Source of the DNA: Candidatus Tectimicrobiota bacterium
GTDB lineage: Bacteria > JACPUC01
DNA length: 62,663 nt
Assembly: GCA_016192455.1 (NCBI GenBank)
Contig: JACPUC010000004.1
Location: 1-62,663 of the forward strand
Direction: 5' to 3'
The notes beneath the pieces are model-generated. The model was not told the DNA's origin, did not search any database, and saw only the letters and a list, made by a program, of their open reading frames with translations. Position numbers and translations under genes: made by a program. Below are positions 39,932 to 49,578 of this stretch, piece after piece. How positions within the stretch are numbered: position 1 is the first letter of the stretch; the number at the start of each line of letters is the position of its first letter.

Positions 39932-41377
39932 CTACTCGTGCGACTTCGACCCATGGGAGCTGCTGGGCGGCGTGCGCCGCGCCACCCCGGTCTTGGTGGC
40001 CACCCTGATGACCTCCTTGGCGATATTCTTGGCCACGCGCTTATTAAAGACGCTCGGGATGATGTAATCCTCGCACAGTTCGCTCTTCGAGACGATGGAG
40101 GCGATGGCGTGCGCGGCGGAGATCTTCATCTCTTCCGTAATGCTGCGGGCGCGGCAGTCGAGGGCGCCGCGGAACATGCCGGGGAAGCAGAGGACGTTGT
40201 TGATCTGGTTGGGGAAGTCCGAGCGCCCGGTGGCGACGACGCGGGCGTACGGGGCGGCTTCATCCGGCATGATCTCGGGTACCGGGTTCGCCATGGAGAA
40301 GATGATGGGGTCGCGATTCATCTTCTTCAGCATGTCGGGAGTGACCAGGCGCGGCGCGCTCAGCCCCAGGAACAGGTCGGCGCCATCGAAGGCGTCCTTC
40401 AGGCTCCCTTTCAGGTTCTCTGGATTGCCGTTCTCGGCGAACCAGGCCTTCATGGGGTTCATGTTTTCGGTGCGATCCTTGTGGATGATGCCGGAACGAT
40501 CGCAGGCGATGACGTTCTTCACGCCGACGTTCATGAGGATCTTGGCGCAGGCCATGCCGGCGGCGCCCGCCCCGGAGATCACCACCTTCAGCTCGTCGAA
40601 CTCCTTCTTCACCACCCGCAGCGCGTTGATGGCGGCCGCCAGGACCACCACGGCCGTGCCGTGCTGATCGTCATGAAAGACGGGGATTTCGAGCAGCTCT
40701 TTCAGACGCTCCTCGATTTCGAAGCAGCGCGGCGCGGAGATATCTTCGAGGTTGACGCCTCCGAAGGTCGGCGCCAAGAGCTCCACGGTGCGCACGATCT
40801 CATCGGTATCCTTCGTGGCGAGGCAGATGGGGAAGGCATCCACACCGGCAAACTCTTTGAAGAGCATCGCCTTGCCTTCCATCACCGGCATGGCGGCCTC
40901 CGGGCCGATGTCGCCCAGACCAAGCACGGCCGTGCCGTCGGAGACCACCGCCACCGTGTTGGCGCGGATCGTCAGATTGAACGACTTGCTGTGATCTTCC
41001 GCAATCGCCAGGCAGACCCGAGCCACGCCGGGGGTGTAGGCCATGGAGAGGTCGTCGCGGGTCTTCACCGGGGTCTTCGACTTCACTTCAATCTTGCCGC
41101 CAAGGTGGAGCAAGAAGGTGCGATCCGAGACGTTGACAATGGAGACCCCGGAGAGCCCTTTGATCTTGGCGATGAGATCCTGGGAATGCTGCTCGTTGCG
41201 GGTGTCCACGGTGATGTCGCGCGTCACCGTGGTGCGGCTGACCTGAACGATATCAATCGCGCCGATATCGCCACCAGCTTCGCCAATGGCGTTCGTTACC
41301 TTGCCAAGCATGCCGACCTGGTTTGTGAGTTCAAGTCGAAGCGTCAACCCGTACTGCGCGCTCGTCATGCCAGCCAT
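39932..41377 (-). CDS. NAD(P)-dependent malic enzyme with N-terminal ACT domain
   Basis: 481 residues. An ACT-like regulatory domain (residues ~10-80: LRLELTNQVGMLGKVTNAIG) precedes the catalytic core. The core shows DDLSMAYTPGVARVCLAIAE, VVSDGTAVLGLGDIGPEAAM, EIPVFHDDQHGTAVVVLAAA (metal Asp and the conserved DDQHGTA strip) and VVISGAGAAGMACAKILMNV (NAD(P) Rossmann loop). The chain ends ANPVPEIMPDEAAPYARVV and GRSDFPNQINNVLCFPGMFR. It converts malate to pyruvate and CO2. Bacterial NAD-malic enzymes with an N-terminal ACT domain occur in several phyla and may be allosterically controlled by an amino acid or other ligand. Confidence 0.95.
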   Translation of the reverse strand: MAGMTSAQYGLTLRLELTNQVGMLGKVTNAIGEAGGDIGAIDIVQVSRTTVTRDITVDTRNEQHSQDLIAKIKGLSGVSIVNVSDRTFLLHLGGKIEVKSKTPVKTRDDLSMAYTPGVARVCLAIAEDHSKSFNLTIRANTVAVVSDGTAVLGLGDIGPEAAMPVMEGKAMLFKEFAGVDAFPICLATKDTDEIVRTVELLAPTFGGVNLEDISAPRCFEIEERLKELLEIPVFHDDQHGTAVVVLAAAINALRVVKKEFDELKVVISGAGAAGMACAKILMNVGVKNVIACDRSGIIHKDRTENMNPMKAWFAENGNPENLKGSLKDAFDGADLFLGLSAPRLVTPDMLKKMNRDPIIFSMANPVPEIMPDEAAPYARVVATGRSDFPNQINNVLCFPGMFRGALDCRARSITEEMKISAAHAIASIVSKSELCEDYIIPSVFNKRVAKNIAKEVIRVATKTGVARRTPPSSSHGSKSHE

Positions 41378-42204
41378 GAAACAGTACCTCCACGGGAGTC
41401 AAGGTTGCCAAGAGGATGCAACGGGGTTTGCTTGATGGCTCTTGGTGGTTAAGGGTGACGGCACGGGAGAGGAGGCGAGCAACGGTCCAGGTCTGCGCCC
41501 AGCCGCAGTCGAGGCACGCGGGTTGCCACCTGGGAAGCTGCCGTCCTGCGGCGCGGGCAGCTCCATCTCTCACCCCAGGTGACCGCCCGGTCGAACCCAG
41601 CAGGTGCGGCCATTCCTCGCCCCAGCCGCCGGACGGCGGTGGGAGGAACCTCATGTCAGCGCCAACTGAGCGCGTCCCGGCATGCTGCCGCTCTCACGAG
41701 ACCCCGGTAGGAAGTGAAAATTCCAAGAACAACATATATCTAGGCACCTTACCCGTCAATCCCAATTCCGCCGCGCAGCCCGCCTGGGGCCGCCGGAAGT
41801 CCGCGCCGGAGACTCGCGTCGCCCGCGGCTACGCTGCGGACCTGAGGGCTCAGCCCCACGAGCCTGAGGTTCCAGCAGCCCACGCCTCCCACCCTGGGCC
41901 GCCACACTCCCTCACGTTGCTCGTCGGGAGGCGTCCACGGCGAGGGGTGACCGTCAGCGCGCCGCCGGGCATGAGGGCGCCTCACCCGAGCTTCTCCCCT
42001 GGTAGAGATCCCAGCCGGCAAACCTCGAAGGCGTGCAAGAACTGCTCCGCCGTCGCGTCCTTATTTATGTGGAGAAGAGCGCTGGGACACCGCCACGCCG
42101 GCGGAAGGCGAGGATGACCGCGGGGCTGGCGGAGAAGGACGGCGGCAAGCAGGGCTGAGGTGCGCGCAGCGTTGCGCATCGTCCTCTGCAAGGAAGCAAC
42201 TCTC
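41378..42204. other. Intergenic, 0.8 kb without a recognisable gene
   Basis: Between malic enzyme and the divergent large secreted protein. Frames crossing it look like noise. AT-rich patches at about 41725 may carry promoter elements for malic enzyme (minus strand) but nothing clear. Confidence 0.5.
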
Positions 42205-42234
42205 TTGACTTTGCGGCAGTGATTCGCTTACTAA
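42205..42234 (+). promoter_or_regulatory. Sigma-70 promoter for the large secreted protein
   Basis: TTGACT, 18 bp, TACTAA, about 130 bp before the ATG at 42364. Confidence 0.45.
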
Positions 42235-42363
42235 AAGAATTGGGAAGTCATCTCTGCGCCATCCCTCGAAGCTGCTTTACGCCAGTGCCGCAGAGGGGCC
42301 ACGCCTCGCACCAAGGTTCCCGAACCAAGCGCCGAGTGCACTCAGGAGGGAGGACGAGACACC

Positions 42364-45300
42364 ATGGCGTCGCACCGACGGGGAGGCCCATTGCGCTGGG
42401 TGGCTCGCCGCGCGCGGCGGAGTGATCGACCTGGGGCGCTCCTCCCGCGCAGCGTGCGCCGGACGCTCGGCATCACGCTCATCGTCGTGCTCTGCCTCTC
42501 GCTCTCGGCAGCCGCGGAAGCCCAATCATCCCTTTCCGTCACCCCGGCATCGGCGGACGTGCCGATCTTCGGCCGCCGAGAGTTCACCGTCAGCGGCGCG
42601 ACGCAGTCGGTGAGTTGCACTCCCCTGTCATCCGACCAAGGTTCGTGCCGCGCCAGCTCCACCGAGCGCAACGTTATTATCTATACCGCTCCTGCTGTCC
42701 TTCCCTCCAATCGAACGCGCCGCGCTTTCCAGCTCCACATCACGGAGATCGGCACCACCGCCGCCATCGACGTGCCGATTCAACTGCTTGCCGGCATCGA
42801 CCCGATCTCCGCCTCGGTGCTGCCGGGAGGGACGCAGGAGTTCCGGGCCCGGCTCGACTCGCCGCCCTACACCTGGTCGGTGGACCGCGGCGGCTCGTTG
42901 AGCGCCACCAGCGGCGACACCACGGTGTTCACCGCCGGCTCGACCGCCGGCGCCTTTACCCTCACCGTGCGGAACGATCTCGGCGAGAGTGACCGCGCCA
43001 CCATCAATGTGACGGCCACGCGCATCTCGGTCACCAACCGCACGGCGAGCACCGGCGCCCGCAACGTGCGCGTGCAGGTGGTGAGCAACGAGGCCCTGAA
43101 CCTTGGCGCGTACACCTTCCTCCTGCGCTACGACGTGAACGTCCTGCGCGCCACCGGCGGCGAAGGCCCCGCCGGCGGCTTTGTCAACTCCGCGCCCATC
43201 AACCGGCCGGCCGGCACCGTGGTGGCCAACTTCGCCAGCGCCTCCGGCCTGCAGGTGGCCGCCGGGGGGCGTATCTTCGAGGTGACGTTCGATATCTTGC
43301 CGACCGCGTCGCAAGGGGAGTCCCTCCTGACGCTCGAGGCCGAGAACCTGCAGAACCCAAGCGGAGCGGCCATTGCCGCGCTGATCGAGGGGGGCGCGAT
43401 CACCATCGAGCAGGGAGGGAGCATCCAGGGGAGCGTGCGCGATGCCGCCGGCAACCCGATCGTCAACGCCCTGATCACGGCCAGCGGCACGGCGGGTGAG
43501 TTCACCACCAACAGTGGCGCGACCGGCTCCTTCAGCCTCACGGGCGTCTCCCCCGGCGCCTACACCTTGAGCGCCAGCGCCGCAGGCTTCCTGCAACGCG
43601 AGGTGCAGAATCTCCCCGTCACGTCCGGGCAGACCACGACCTCCAACTTCACCCTCGAGGCAGCCGAGGGAACCCTGCAGGGCCAGGTCACGGCACAGGA
43701 TACGAGCCAGCCGATCGCGGGCGCCTTCGTGCGCATCGGCCGCGTCGGCCCCACCACCGCCACCGACGCCGAGGGCCGCTACCGCTTCGAGGCCCTCCGT
43801 CCCGGCGAGGTGACGGTGATCGCGGGAGCGCCCGCCTTTACCGAGGTCTCGCAAGAGGTCACCATCGTCGGGGGCGGCTCGACGACGCACGACATCGCCC
43901 TGGCACGCGCCCTCGGCAACCTGCGCGGCTTCGTGCGCGCCGCCGAAACGGCTGAACCCGTTCCAGGGGCGACGGTGCGCGTGGAGGGGTTTGAGAACCT
44001 CTCGGCGCGGAGCGATCCCGCCGGCAGCTACGTCCTCCAGAATGTGCCCACCATCCCGGTGAACCTCCTGGTTACGGCGCCGGGCTATCTTCCCCTGACG
44101 ACGCGCAATGTGCTGGTGCGCCCGAATACCTTCACGCCCTTGAACCTCCTCCTGACTTCGCAGCGCAATGCCTCGATCAGCGGCATCGTGCGCTCGTCGC
44201 TCACGGGCCGGGAACTCGCCGACATTCCGATCATGGTCACGGCGACCGATGGCGTGCAGCGCAGCTCCGCGACAGACAGCCGCGGCAACTACACCATCGG
44301 CGAGCTCCCCACCGGCAGGTTCCTGGTTGCCCCGGATACGACAGGGTTTCTGCCCACCTGCCGCCTGGCGGTGCGTCCGCGCTTGCCTGCCCTCAGCCCC
44401 ACCTGCGGCGCCGACCTCCTCCTGGAGGCCGGCAGCAGCCGCAACATCGACTTCATCCTCCAGCCCAGCCTGGGAGCCATGCAGGGAGTGGTGCGCAATG
44501 CCGCCACCCTGCAGCCGATCGAGGGCGCCCGCGTGACAACCCAACGGGGCGGCTTGCGGGCCACCACGGATGCGCAGGGGAGGTTCACCCTGAGCGGTCT
44601 GCCGCCGGATACCTGGATCATGGTCGCCACCGCTGCCGGTTTCGGCTTCAGCCGCGAGGCCACGGTCGAGGTGCGGGGCGGGGAGACGGCCGCGGTGGAG
44701 ATGGAGCTGAATCCGCGCCCGACGGTCTCCGAGGTCTCGCCTGCTTCCGGCGCCAGCGGCGGAACGGTTGAGCTCACCATGCAAGGATCGGGATTCCTCG
44801 CCGGCATCAGCGCCTCGCTGCGCCGCCGCGATGCCGAGCCGATCGCCGCAACCTCGACGACCCTCGTCAGCGCCACGCAACTGAGGGCCACGTTCTCCCT
44901 GGCGAACGTGGAGCCAAGCACGTACGCCGCCGTGGTGACGAACACGGATGGTCAGGTCGGCGTCTTGCCGGAAGGGTTTCAAGTGAACGCCGTCGCCTCG
45001 GGCTCCGCCAGCTCGGCAACCCCCTTCGTGACCACTGTTACGAACCCCACCGAGGGCGCCACGATCAGACTGGTGGTGAACATCGGCAGCGCCGCGTCGG
45101 CGCAGGTGGTGGTGACCTTCCCCGACGGCAGCAGCCGCACCTTCCAGGTCACCACCAGCAACCAAGCCATTGAGATTGCCGACGCTCCCGCCGGCACCTT
45201 CACCATCAGCCTCACCCTGGGCAGCGCCAGCGCCGCCAGCCGGTCCGGCAAGGGAACAACCTCTCTCTCCTCCGTCGAGCTGAAGGGTCAGGGGGGATCG

Positions 45301-46206
45301 CAGAGCGTCTCCATCTCCTCCACCGTGATTGAAGGCATCGGCGTCATCACCGGCCGCACCTTCGACGATTTCTCCGGGAACGGCCTGACCGGGGTGGAGC
45401 TGAGGTCGAACACCGGCGGGCTGTCGGTGAGCGCCGATGGCTTCTACCTGCTCACCGTGCCGGCGGGGCTCACCACCATCACGGCCTCGCTGGAGAGCTT
45501 CCAGAGCGCCACCACCCAAGGCGTGGAGGTGCAGGGCGGCAATACGCAACTGCTGGATATCCCCCTCACCCCGGTGAGCTCGCTCGTCATCAACTCCGGC
45601 AATGAGCAGAGCGGCCTGCCGGGCGCCACCCTGCCCCAACCGCTGGTCGTGCAGCTCACCCAGCAGGCGGAGCCGGTGGTCGGCGCCTTGATTCAGTTCT
45701 CCATCGAACGTGGGGGAGGACAGTTCGCCGAGAGCGCTGCGCGGGTGGAGGTGCAGACGGATCGTGAAGGCAAGGCGCAGGCGGAGGTCACCCTCGGCGA
45801 GGCAGGAGCGAATGAGGTCAAGGCGCTCTTCGTCGCCGGCGGCGACGAGGTCACCTTCATCGCCCAGGCCGCGGGCCGAAGCAACACCACCGTGACGATC
45901 AGCCCGGGGAGCGGGCCGCTCGATGAGCCGTTCGATTTCTCCTTCACGGTGCAAGAGAACGGCGGCCTGGAGCAGCTCGATCTCGACTCCTTCACCTTCC
46001 TCATCAACGACATCGATATTGCCCAACCCATTCTGGACCTTATTCTTCTTGGGGTCGTGCCGGTGGAGGTGGTGGGCGCCGATGGCGTCCGCGTCACCTT
46101 CGCCAACATTTCGGGGCTGCCGAGCGGCGAGACGCGGGTGATGATCAGTATTGGCGATCAAGGAGGGGGGCGCGGGAGCGCCAGCGCCACCTACGCCCGC
46201 CCCTAG
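42364..46206 (+). CDS. Secreted multidomain protein (cohesin-like, CarboxypepD_reg repeats, IPT/TIG, Big_1)
   Basis: 1280 residues, a very large exported protein. The signal is RTLGITLIVVLCLSLSAAAE, cut before AQ. Residues ~220-350 form a cohesin-like domain (RNVRVQVVSNEALNLGAYTF). After it come about five carboxypeptidase-regulatory-like beta-sandwiches: VRDAAGNPIVNALITASGTA, GQVTAQDTSQPIAGAFVRIG, GFVRAAETAEPVPGATVRVE, VRSSLTGRELADIPIMVTAT and VRNAATLQPIEGARVTTQRG. RPTVSEVSPASGASGGTVEL begins an IPT/TIG domain. After a Ser-rich linker, a further CarboxypepD-like unit (RTFDDFSGNGLTGVELRSN) leads to a Big_1-like domain (VGALIQFSIERGGGQFAES). The C-terminus has no LPxTG or sorting signal. No dockerin partner is in the window. 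Confidence 0.8.
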   Translation: MASHRRGGPLRWVARRARRSDRPGALLPRSVRRTLGITLIVVLCLSLSAAAEAQSSLSVTPASADVPIFGRREFTVSGATQSVSCTPLSSDQGSCRASSTERNVIIYTAPAVLPSNRTRRAFQLHITEIGTTAAIDVPIQLLAGIDPISASVLPGGTQEFRARLDSPPYTWSVDRGGSLSATSGDTTVFTAGSTAGAFTLTVRNDLGESDRATINVTATRISVTNRTASTGARNVRVQVVSNEALNLGAYTFLLRYDVNVLRATGGEGPAGGFVNSAPINRPAGTVVANFASASGLQVAAGGRIFEVTFDILPTASQGESLLTLEAENLQNPSGAAIAALIEGGAITIEQGGSIQGSVRDAAGNPIVNALITASGTAGEFTTNSGATGSFSLTGVSPGAYTLSASAAGFLQREVQNLPVTSGQTTTSNFTLEAAEGTLQGQVTAQDTSQPIAGAFVRIGRVGPTTATDAEGRYRFEALRPGEVTVIAGAPAFTEVSQEVTIVGGGSTTHDIALARALGNLRGFVRAAETAEPVPGATVRVEGFENLSARSDPAGSYVLQNVPTIPVNLLVTAPGYLPLTTRNVLVRPNTFTPLNLLLTSQRNASISGIVRSSLTGRELADIPIMVTATDGVQRSSATDSRGNYTIGELPTGRFLVAPDTTGFLPTCRLAVRPRLPALSPTCGADLLLEAGSSRNIDFILQPSLGAMQGVVRNAATLQPIEGARVTTQRGGLRATTDAQGRFTLSGLPPDTWIMVATAAGFGFSREATVEVRGGETAAVEMELNPRPTVSEVSPASGASGGTVELTMQGSGFLAGISASLRRRDAEPIAATSTTLVSATQLRATFSLANVEPSTYAAVVTNTDGQVGVLPEGFQVNAVASGSASSATPFVTTVTNPTEGATIRLVVNIGSAASAQVVVTFPDGSSRTFQVTTSNQAIEIADAPAGTFTISLTLGSASAASRSGKGTTSLSSVELKGQGGSQSVSISSTVIEGIGVITGRTFDDFSGNGLTGVELRSNTGGLSVSADGFYLLTVPAGLTTITASLESFQSATTQGVEVQGGNTQLLDIPLTPVSSLVINSGNEQSGLPGATLPQPLVVQLTQQAEPVVGALIQFSIERGGGQFAESAARVEVQTDREGKAQAEVTLGEAGANEVKALFVAGGDEVTFIAQAAGRSNTTVTISPGSGPLDEPFDFSFTVQENGGLEQLDLDSFTFLINDIDIAQPILDLILLGVVPVEVVGADGVRVTFANISGLPSGETRVMISIGDQGGGRGSASATYARP

Positions 46207-46676
46207 GCTGAACGAGCCGGGGAATGGCTCCCCCCTGCCCTACCCCGCGGCCCTGGTTGGGGCGCCGCGGCGCCGGGGCGCACCTCGTCCCGGCGGGACG
46301 CTGCTCCAAAGCGCGGCATCGGCCCGGCTCCACAGGAAGCGGTAGGCTCGCCTCTTTCCTCATCCGCCGGCCGGCGTCAAGAGAGCTGCCGCTCCAGACA
46401 GGGAGCATGGACCACGCTGGCGCATTCCTGCTGCTCGCGTCCGGCGTTGGCAGCCAATCCTACCGCGCCGCGGCGCCCCGCCCGCACCCCCACCTTCCGC
46501 ACCAATCCGTGGCAAGGGCAGACGCTCACCTGCTCCGCGCGGAGGCATGGTCGCGCCGGCGCGCCGTTCGCCCAGCTCGTGTTCAAGCCCCGGTCCGGTG
46601 AGGGACGGAACGCGAGCGGCGGGTTGGGTGCAGAGGCGAGGGTCGGCGCTGCGCGAGGAGCGCGAGGGGCTGCCGC
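46207..46676. other. Intergenic, no gene seen
   Basis: 470 bp of GC-rich sequence between the large secreted protein and the HEAT protein; no recognisable frame or terminator. Confidence 0.5.
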
Positions 46677-47513
46677 ATGGCAGGCGAGCCGATGATCAAT
46701 GCCGCGCCAACGGACGAAGACCTGACGGCGCGGCTTGCGGCAGGGGCGGAACAGGAGCGCCTGGCGGCCCTTGCAGCCGTCGCCAGGCGCGGCGATGCGC
46801 CACGGCTCCCCTCGCCCCTGGCCGCGGCCCTGCTGCGGACGCTGGCGGACCGGAGCACGACGGTGCGCCTCGCGGCAGCGGCGCACCTGACGAAACTCTG
46901 CCGGACCTCGGCGTCCTGGCGTGGCGCGTTGGAAACCGCCCTCGAGGCGCAGGATGAGCGCTTGCGCTGGGGAGCCACTTACGCGCTGTCGGTCGCCGGC
47001 CACGGCGGTCCGCAGCTCTTTGCCGCCGCGTTCGCCGCCCTGGCGAGCGACGACGGCGATGTGCGCTGGGCCGCGAAGAAGCTTGTGGTGCGGCTCCTCG
47101 AGGCGGATGCCGCCCTGGCGTCGCGCCTTCTTCAGCCGGCGGCGGAGCTGCCGCCGCAGCAGCGCAAGATGGTCTGCTACTGCCTGCGGGATGCCGGCGT
47201 CACCTCCGCGGAGGCGCGTGGCTACTTGTTGGAGCGACTGACCGACCCGGCGGCGCTCGTGCGGGCCGCGGCGATCTCCGCCCTGGGCGCCCTGTGGCCG
47301 CAGAGCGAGGAGGTGGCGGCCGCCTTCCTCGAGCGGCTGCGGAGCGAGCCCGATGGCGCCGCGCTGAAGGTGCTCGTGGCGACCTGCGGCGCCATGCGCT
47401 GCAGCGCCGCGCGGCTCGCCGGCGAGCTCGCGGGGTTCCAGCAAGCTGCCGATCAGGGGCTGCGCAAGGCGGCGAGGCTGGCGCTGCGCCGGCTGGCGGC
47501 CGCGCCGAGCTGA
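46677..47513 (+). CDS. HEAT-repeat protein
   Basis: 278 residues, all-alpha. Repeated segments are LAALAAVARRGDAPRLPSPL, STTVRLAAAAHLTKLCRTSA, DERLRWGATYALSVAGHGGP, DDGDVRWAAKKLVVRLLEAD and DPAALVRAAAISALGALWPQ. Each shows the Asp-x-x-V/L-R..Aa..L signature of HEAT repeats (as in PBS lyase-like HEAT). Such proteins act as protein-binding scaffolds; partners are unknown. It is the first of three genes on the same strand (119-residue protein, alpha/beta hydrolase), spaced 114 and 80 bp. Confidence 0.8.
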   Translation: MAGEPMINAAPTDEDLTARLAAGAEQERLAALAAVARRGDAPRLPSPLAAALLRTLADRSTTVRLAAAAHLTKLCRTSASWRGALETALEAQDERLRWGATYALSVAGHGGPQLFAAAFAALASDDGDVRWAAKKLVVRLLEADAALASRLLQPAAELPPQQRKMVCYCLRDAGVTSAEARGYLLERLTDPAALVRAAAISALGALWPQSEEVAAAFLERLRSEPDGAALKVLVATCGAMRCSAARLAGELAGFQQAADQGLRKAARLALRRLAAAPS

Positions 47514-47627
47514 TCGCCCTCCGGCCGCGCGCGGCCGCGCCCCCGGCTCCCCCGAAGCGCCGCGGCGGAGCGCTGGGGCGCTGGGCGCCGCACCGCGGGC
47601 GAATCCTCAGGGGAGGAGCGCCACACC

Positions 47628-47987
47628 ATGGAGTGGATTCGCGACCTCTTCGCGCCCTACCTGCGGAAGCAGCTCACGAAGCGGCAGGGTGACGACCCGA
47701 GCGAGGCGGAGCTGGAGCAGGCATTCCGGGACCTCTTGCCGCGCACCACAGCCACCATCCTCGTGCAAGAGCCTTTCCACGACTCCGTCCGCTTCAAGGG
47801 CCTGGCCCGGCTGCGCGCCGATGAGATGGGTGAACTCCTGCAGGATCCCATGGGCTTCCTGCAACGCACCTTCGGGGGCGGCAAGTTCAAGGTCAACTTC
47901 CATGAGGGCTGGAATTTCGTCGCCACGATCAACTTCAAACCACAGGGCCCGCCGGCCTGGCGGGAGCTGCCGGCGATCGAGTACTGA
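47628..47987 (+). CDS. Hypothetical protein, 119 residues
   Basis: ATG 47628 follows a good GGAGG. Starts MEWIRDLFAPYLRKQLTKRQ, then DPSEAELEQAFRDLLPRTTA, and FKGLARLRADEMGELLQDPM. The N-terminal half is helical and charged, the C-terminal half has a few strands (KFKVNFHEGWNFVATINFKP). I recognise no family. It is compact, soluble and conserved-looking in codon use. Its position between the HEAT protein and a hydrolase suggests an operon. Confidence 0.65.
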   Translation: MEWIRDLFAPYLRKQLTKRQGDDPSEAELEQAFRDLLPRTTATILVQEPFHDSVRFKGLARLRADEMGELLQDPMGFLQRTFGGGKFKVNFHEGWNFVATINFKPQGPPAWRELPAIEY

Positions 47988-48067
47988 CCGGGAGCAACGA
48001 CGAGCCCGCCGCGCGACGCGGTCCGTCCGCCGTGGCTTGCCGCGCTCCGCGGCGAAGGAGGAAGAGC

Positions 48068-48919
48068 ATGGACATTCCAACCGGGGCGCGGGAGGGGACG
48101 GTGGCCGGAGCCGGCGTGGAGCTGCGCTACCTGGAGTGGGGGGAGGCGAAGAATCCCGCCCTGGTGCTCCTGCACGGCTTCATGAGCCACGCCCGCACGT
48201 GGGATACCTTCAGCGGCGCGGCCGCGGCTCGCTTCCACGTCATCGCGCTGGATCAGCGCGGGCATGGGAACAGCGGCTGGCCACAAGAGCCTGACTACGC
48301 GCCGGAGCATTACGCGGCCGACCTCGAGGCCGCGATCGAGGCGCTGCGGCTGGCCCCCGCCGTCCTCGTCGGCCACTCGATGGGGGGCCGGACCGCCGCT
48401 ATCTCCGCCGCCGCGCACCCCGAGCGCGTCAGCAAGCTGGTCATCGTCGATACCCCGCCCGAGCCGTCGCCGCTGCTGCAACAGATGCGCGCCGAGGCGC
48501 TGCGGAACCCGCCGCCGGAGAACCCGCAGCACCCGCGGTTCACGACTGTCGAGGAGGTCGTGACGTCGGCCATGGCGGAGTACCCTCTGACGCCCGAGCC
48601 CCTCCTGCGGCACGCCACCCGCCATAACCTGAAGCGGCTTCCCAACGGCACGTATACCTGGAAGCACGATCCGCGGCTGTTCCACAGCTTCCTGCGCGCC
48701 AAGCAGTTCGACCTCTATGCGGAACTCGCCAAGCTGCGCTGTCCGACTCTCCTTGTGCGCGGCAGTGAAAGCCCCATGCTCTCCGAAGATTGGGCGCGCA
48801 AGATGGTCTCCTGCACCCCCCGCTGCACCTACGTGGTTATTCAGGGAGCGGCGCACGACGTCTGCATGTGCCAACCTGACGCCTTCAACCGCGAGGTCCT
48901 GAAGTTCCTGGCCGGCTAG
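48068..48919 (+). CDS. Alpha/beta hydrolase
   Basis: 283 residues from ATG 48068 (AAGGAGG upstream). PALVLLHGFMSHARTWDTFS has the HG-F oxyanion loop, and HVIALDQRGHGNSGWPQEPD the D-Q-R-G-H-G-S block. VLVGHSMGGRTAAISAAAHP carries the nucleophile Ser in GHSMGG. The acid is probably in LLVRGSESPMLSEDWA and the His in QGAAHDVCMCQ. No membrane or signal sequence. The substrate is not predictable; the family includes carboxylesterases and C-C bond hydrolases. It follows the HEAT gene pair in the same direction. Confidence 0.85.
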   Translation: MDIPTGAREGTVAGAGVELRYLEWGEAKNPALVLLHGFMSHARTWDTFSGAAAARFHVIALDQRGHGNSGWPQEPDYAPEHYAADLEAAIEALRLAPAVLVGHSMGGRTAAISAAAHPERVSKLVIVDTPPEPSPLLQQMRAEALRNPPPENPQHPRFTTVEEVVTSAMAEYPLTPEPLLRHATRHNLKRLPNGTYTWKHDPRLFHSFLRAKQFDLYAELAKLRCPTLLVRGSESPMLSEDWARKMVSCTPRCTYVVIQGAAHDVCMCQPDAFNREVLKFLAG

Positions 48920-49173
48920 CCGCGGCACTGCCACGCTCCCCGCCCTCTTGGCGGCGCCGCAGGAGTCTATGCCGTGAGCTGCGTCCTCGGCGCGCACCGC
49001 CCCTCGTCAGGCGGCGAGGGGCGGTTGTTGGTGTCCCCAGCCGGGCGGCTCCGCCGCGTTGCCGCCGGCAAAGCGCGCCGCAGACCCTGTCTCGAAAATA
49101 AGCGTCTACGTGGTTGATTTGACGTGATGGTGAGGCTGACGGTCGGGGGGCCAGTCTCCTTCACCTCTGCGTT

Positions 49174-49219
49174 CTCTGCGCCTCCGCGGTTCAATGAGGT
49201 GCACCGCGGAGACGCAGAG
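49174..49219. repeat. Dyad element with CTCTGCG...CCGCGGT arms
   Basis: 17-nt arms CTCTGCGCCTCCGCGGT (49174-49190) and ACCGCGGAGACGCAGAG (49203-49219), one mismatch, 12-nt centre. Short repeats of the type 'CTCTGCG..CTCCGCGGT' are a widespread intergenic class. The autonomous source is unknown. Confidence 0.75.
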
Positions 49220-49243
49220 GGCACGGAGAAGGTAGGGGAAGGA

Positions 49244-49301
49244 ACCACAGATGGACACGGGTTCACAAAAATAGCAGCGTCCATCCGTGTTCATCAGTGG
49301 T
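49244..49301. repeat. Dyad element with ACCACAGATG...-type arms
   Basis: Arms beginning ACCACAGATGGACACGGG and ending CCGTGTTCATCAGTGGT are inverted with several mismatches around a short AT-rich centre. Same style as the element just before it, a different family. Confidence 0.6.
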
Positions 49302-49317
49302 TCTTTGCCTTCCGCTG

Positions 49318-49345
49318 GTAGGGGCGGTTCGCGAACCGCCCTTAC
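49318..49345. repeat. REP palindrome (TTCG-centred), one mismatch
   Basis: Same 28-bp palindrome as inside the RAYT gene; the 3' half ends CCCTTAC instead of CCCCTAC. Confidence 0.85.
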
Positions 49346-49578
49346 GGTCGAGGGGATGAGAGCCTGCCGAGAAAGAAGTGTTCGCTTCTTTTCATGACCT
49401 TGCGGGCAGGCAGGAGGCCCATGGGGAACTGCCGGGCGAGGCGGCAGCCTTCGGCTTCTCCGTCTTGGTACATGGAGGGCGCCGCGCAGAGTTGCGTGGT
49501 GCTTCGGGTTGCGGGAGTGACAGGGCCCAGGAGCAGGACGGCCCCGCCGCTGGACTGGCGGAGCGCCGGCGGGCGGGA

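Larger units (their letters stand above)
48920..49578. other. Intergenic 0.66 kb rich in dyad repeats
   Basis: No gene. It holds three repeat elements listed separately (49174-49219, 49244-49301, 49318-49345), so it looks like a landing strip for small non-autonomous elements. Confidence 0.7.

Noticed and set aside
42628-46161. 1177-codon minus-strand frame opposite the large secreted protein
   Set aside because: Shadow of a real gene with signal peptide and repeats; its own composition is noise.
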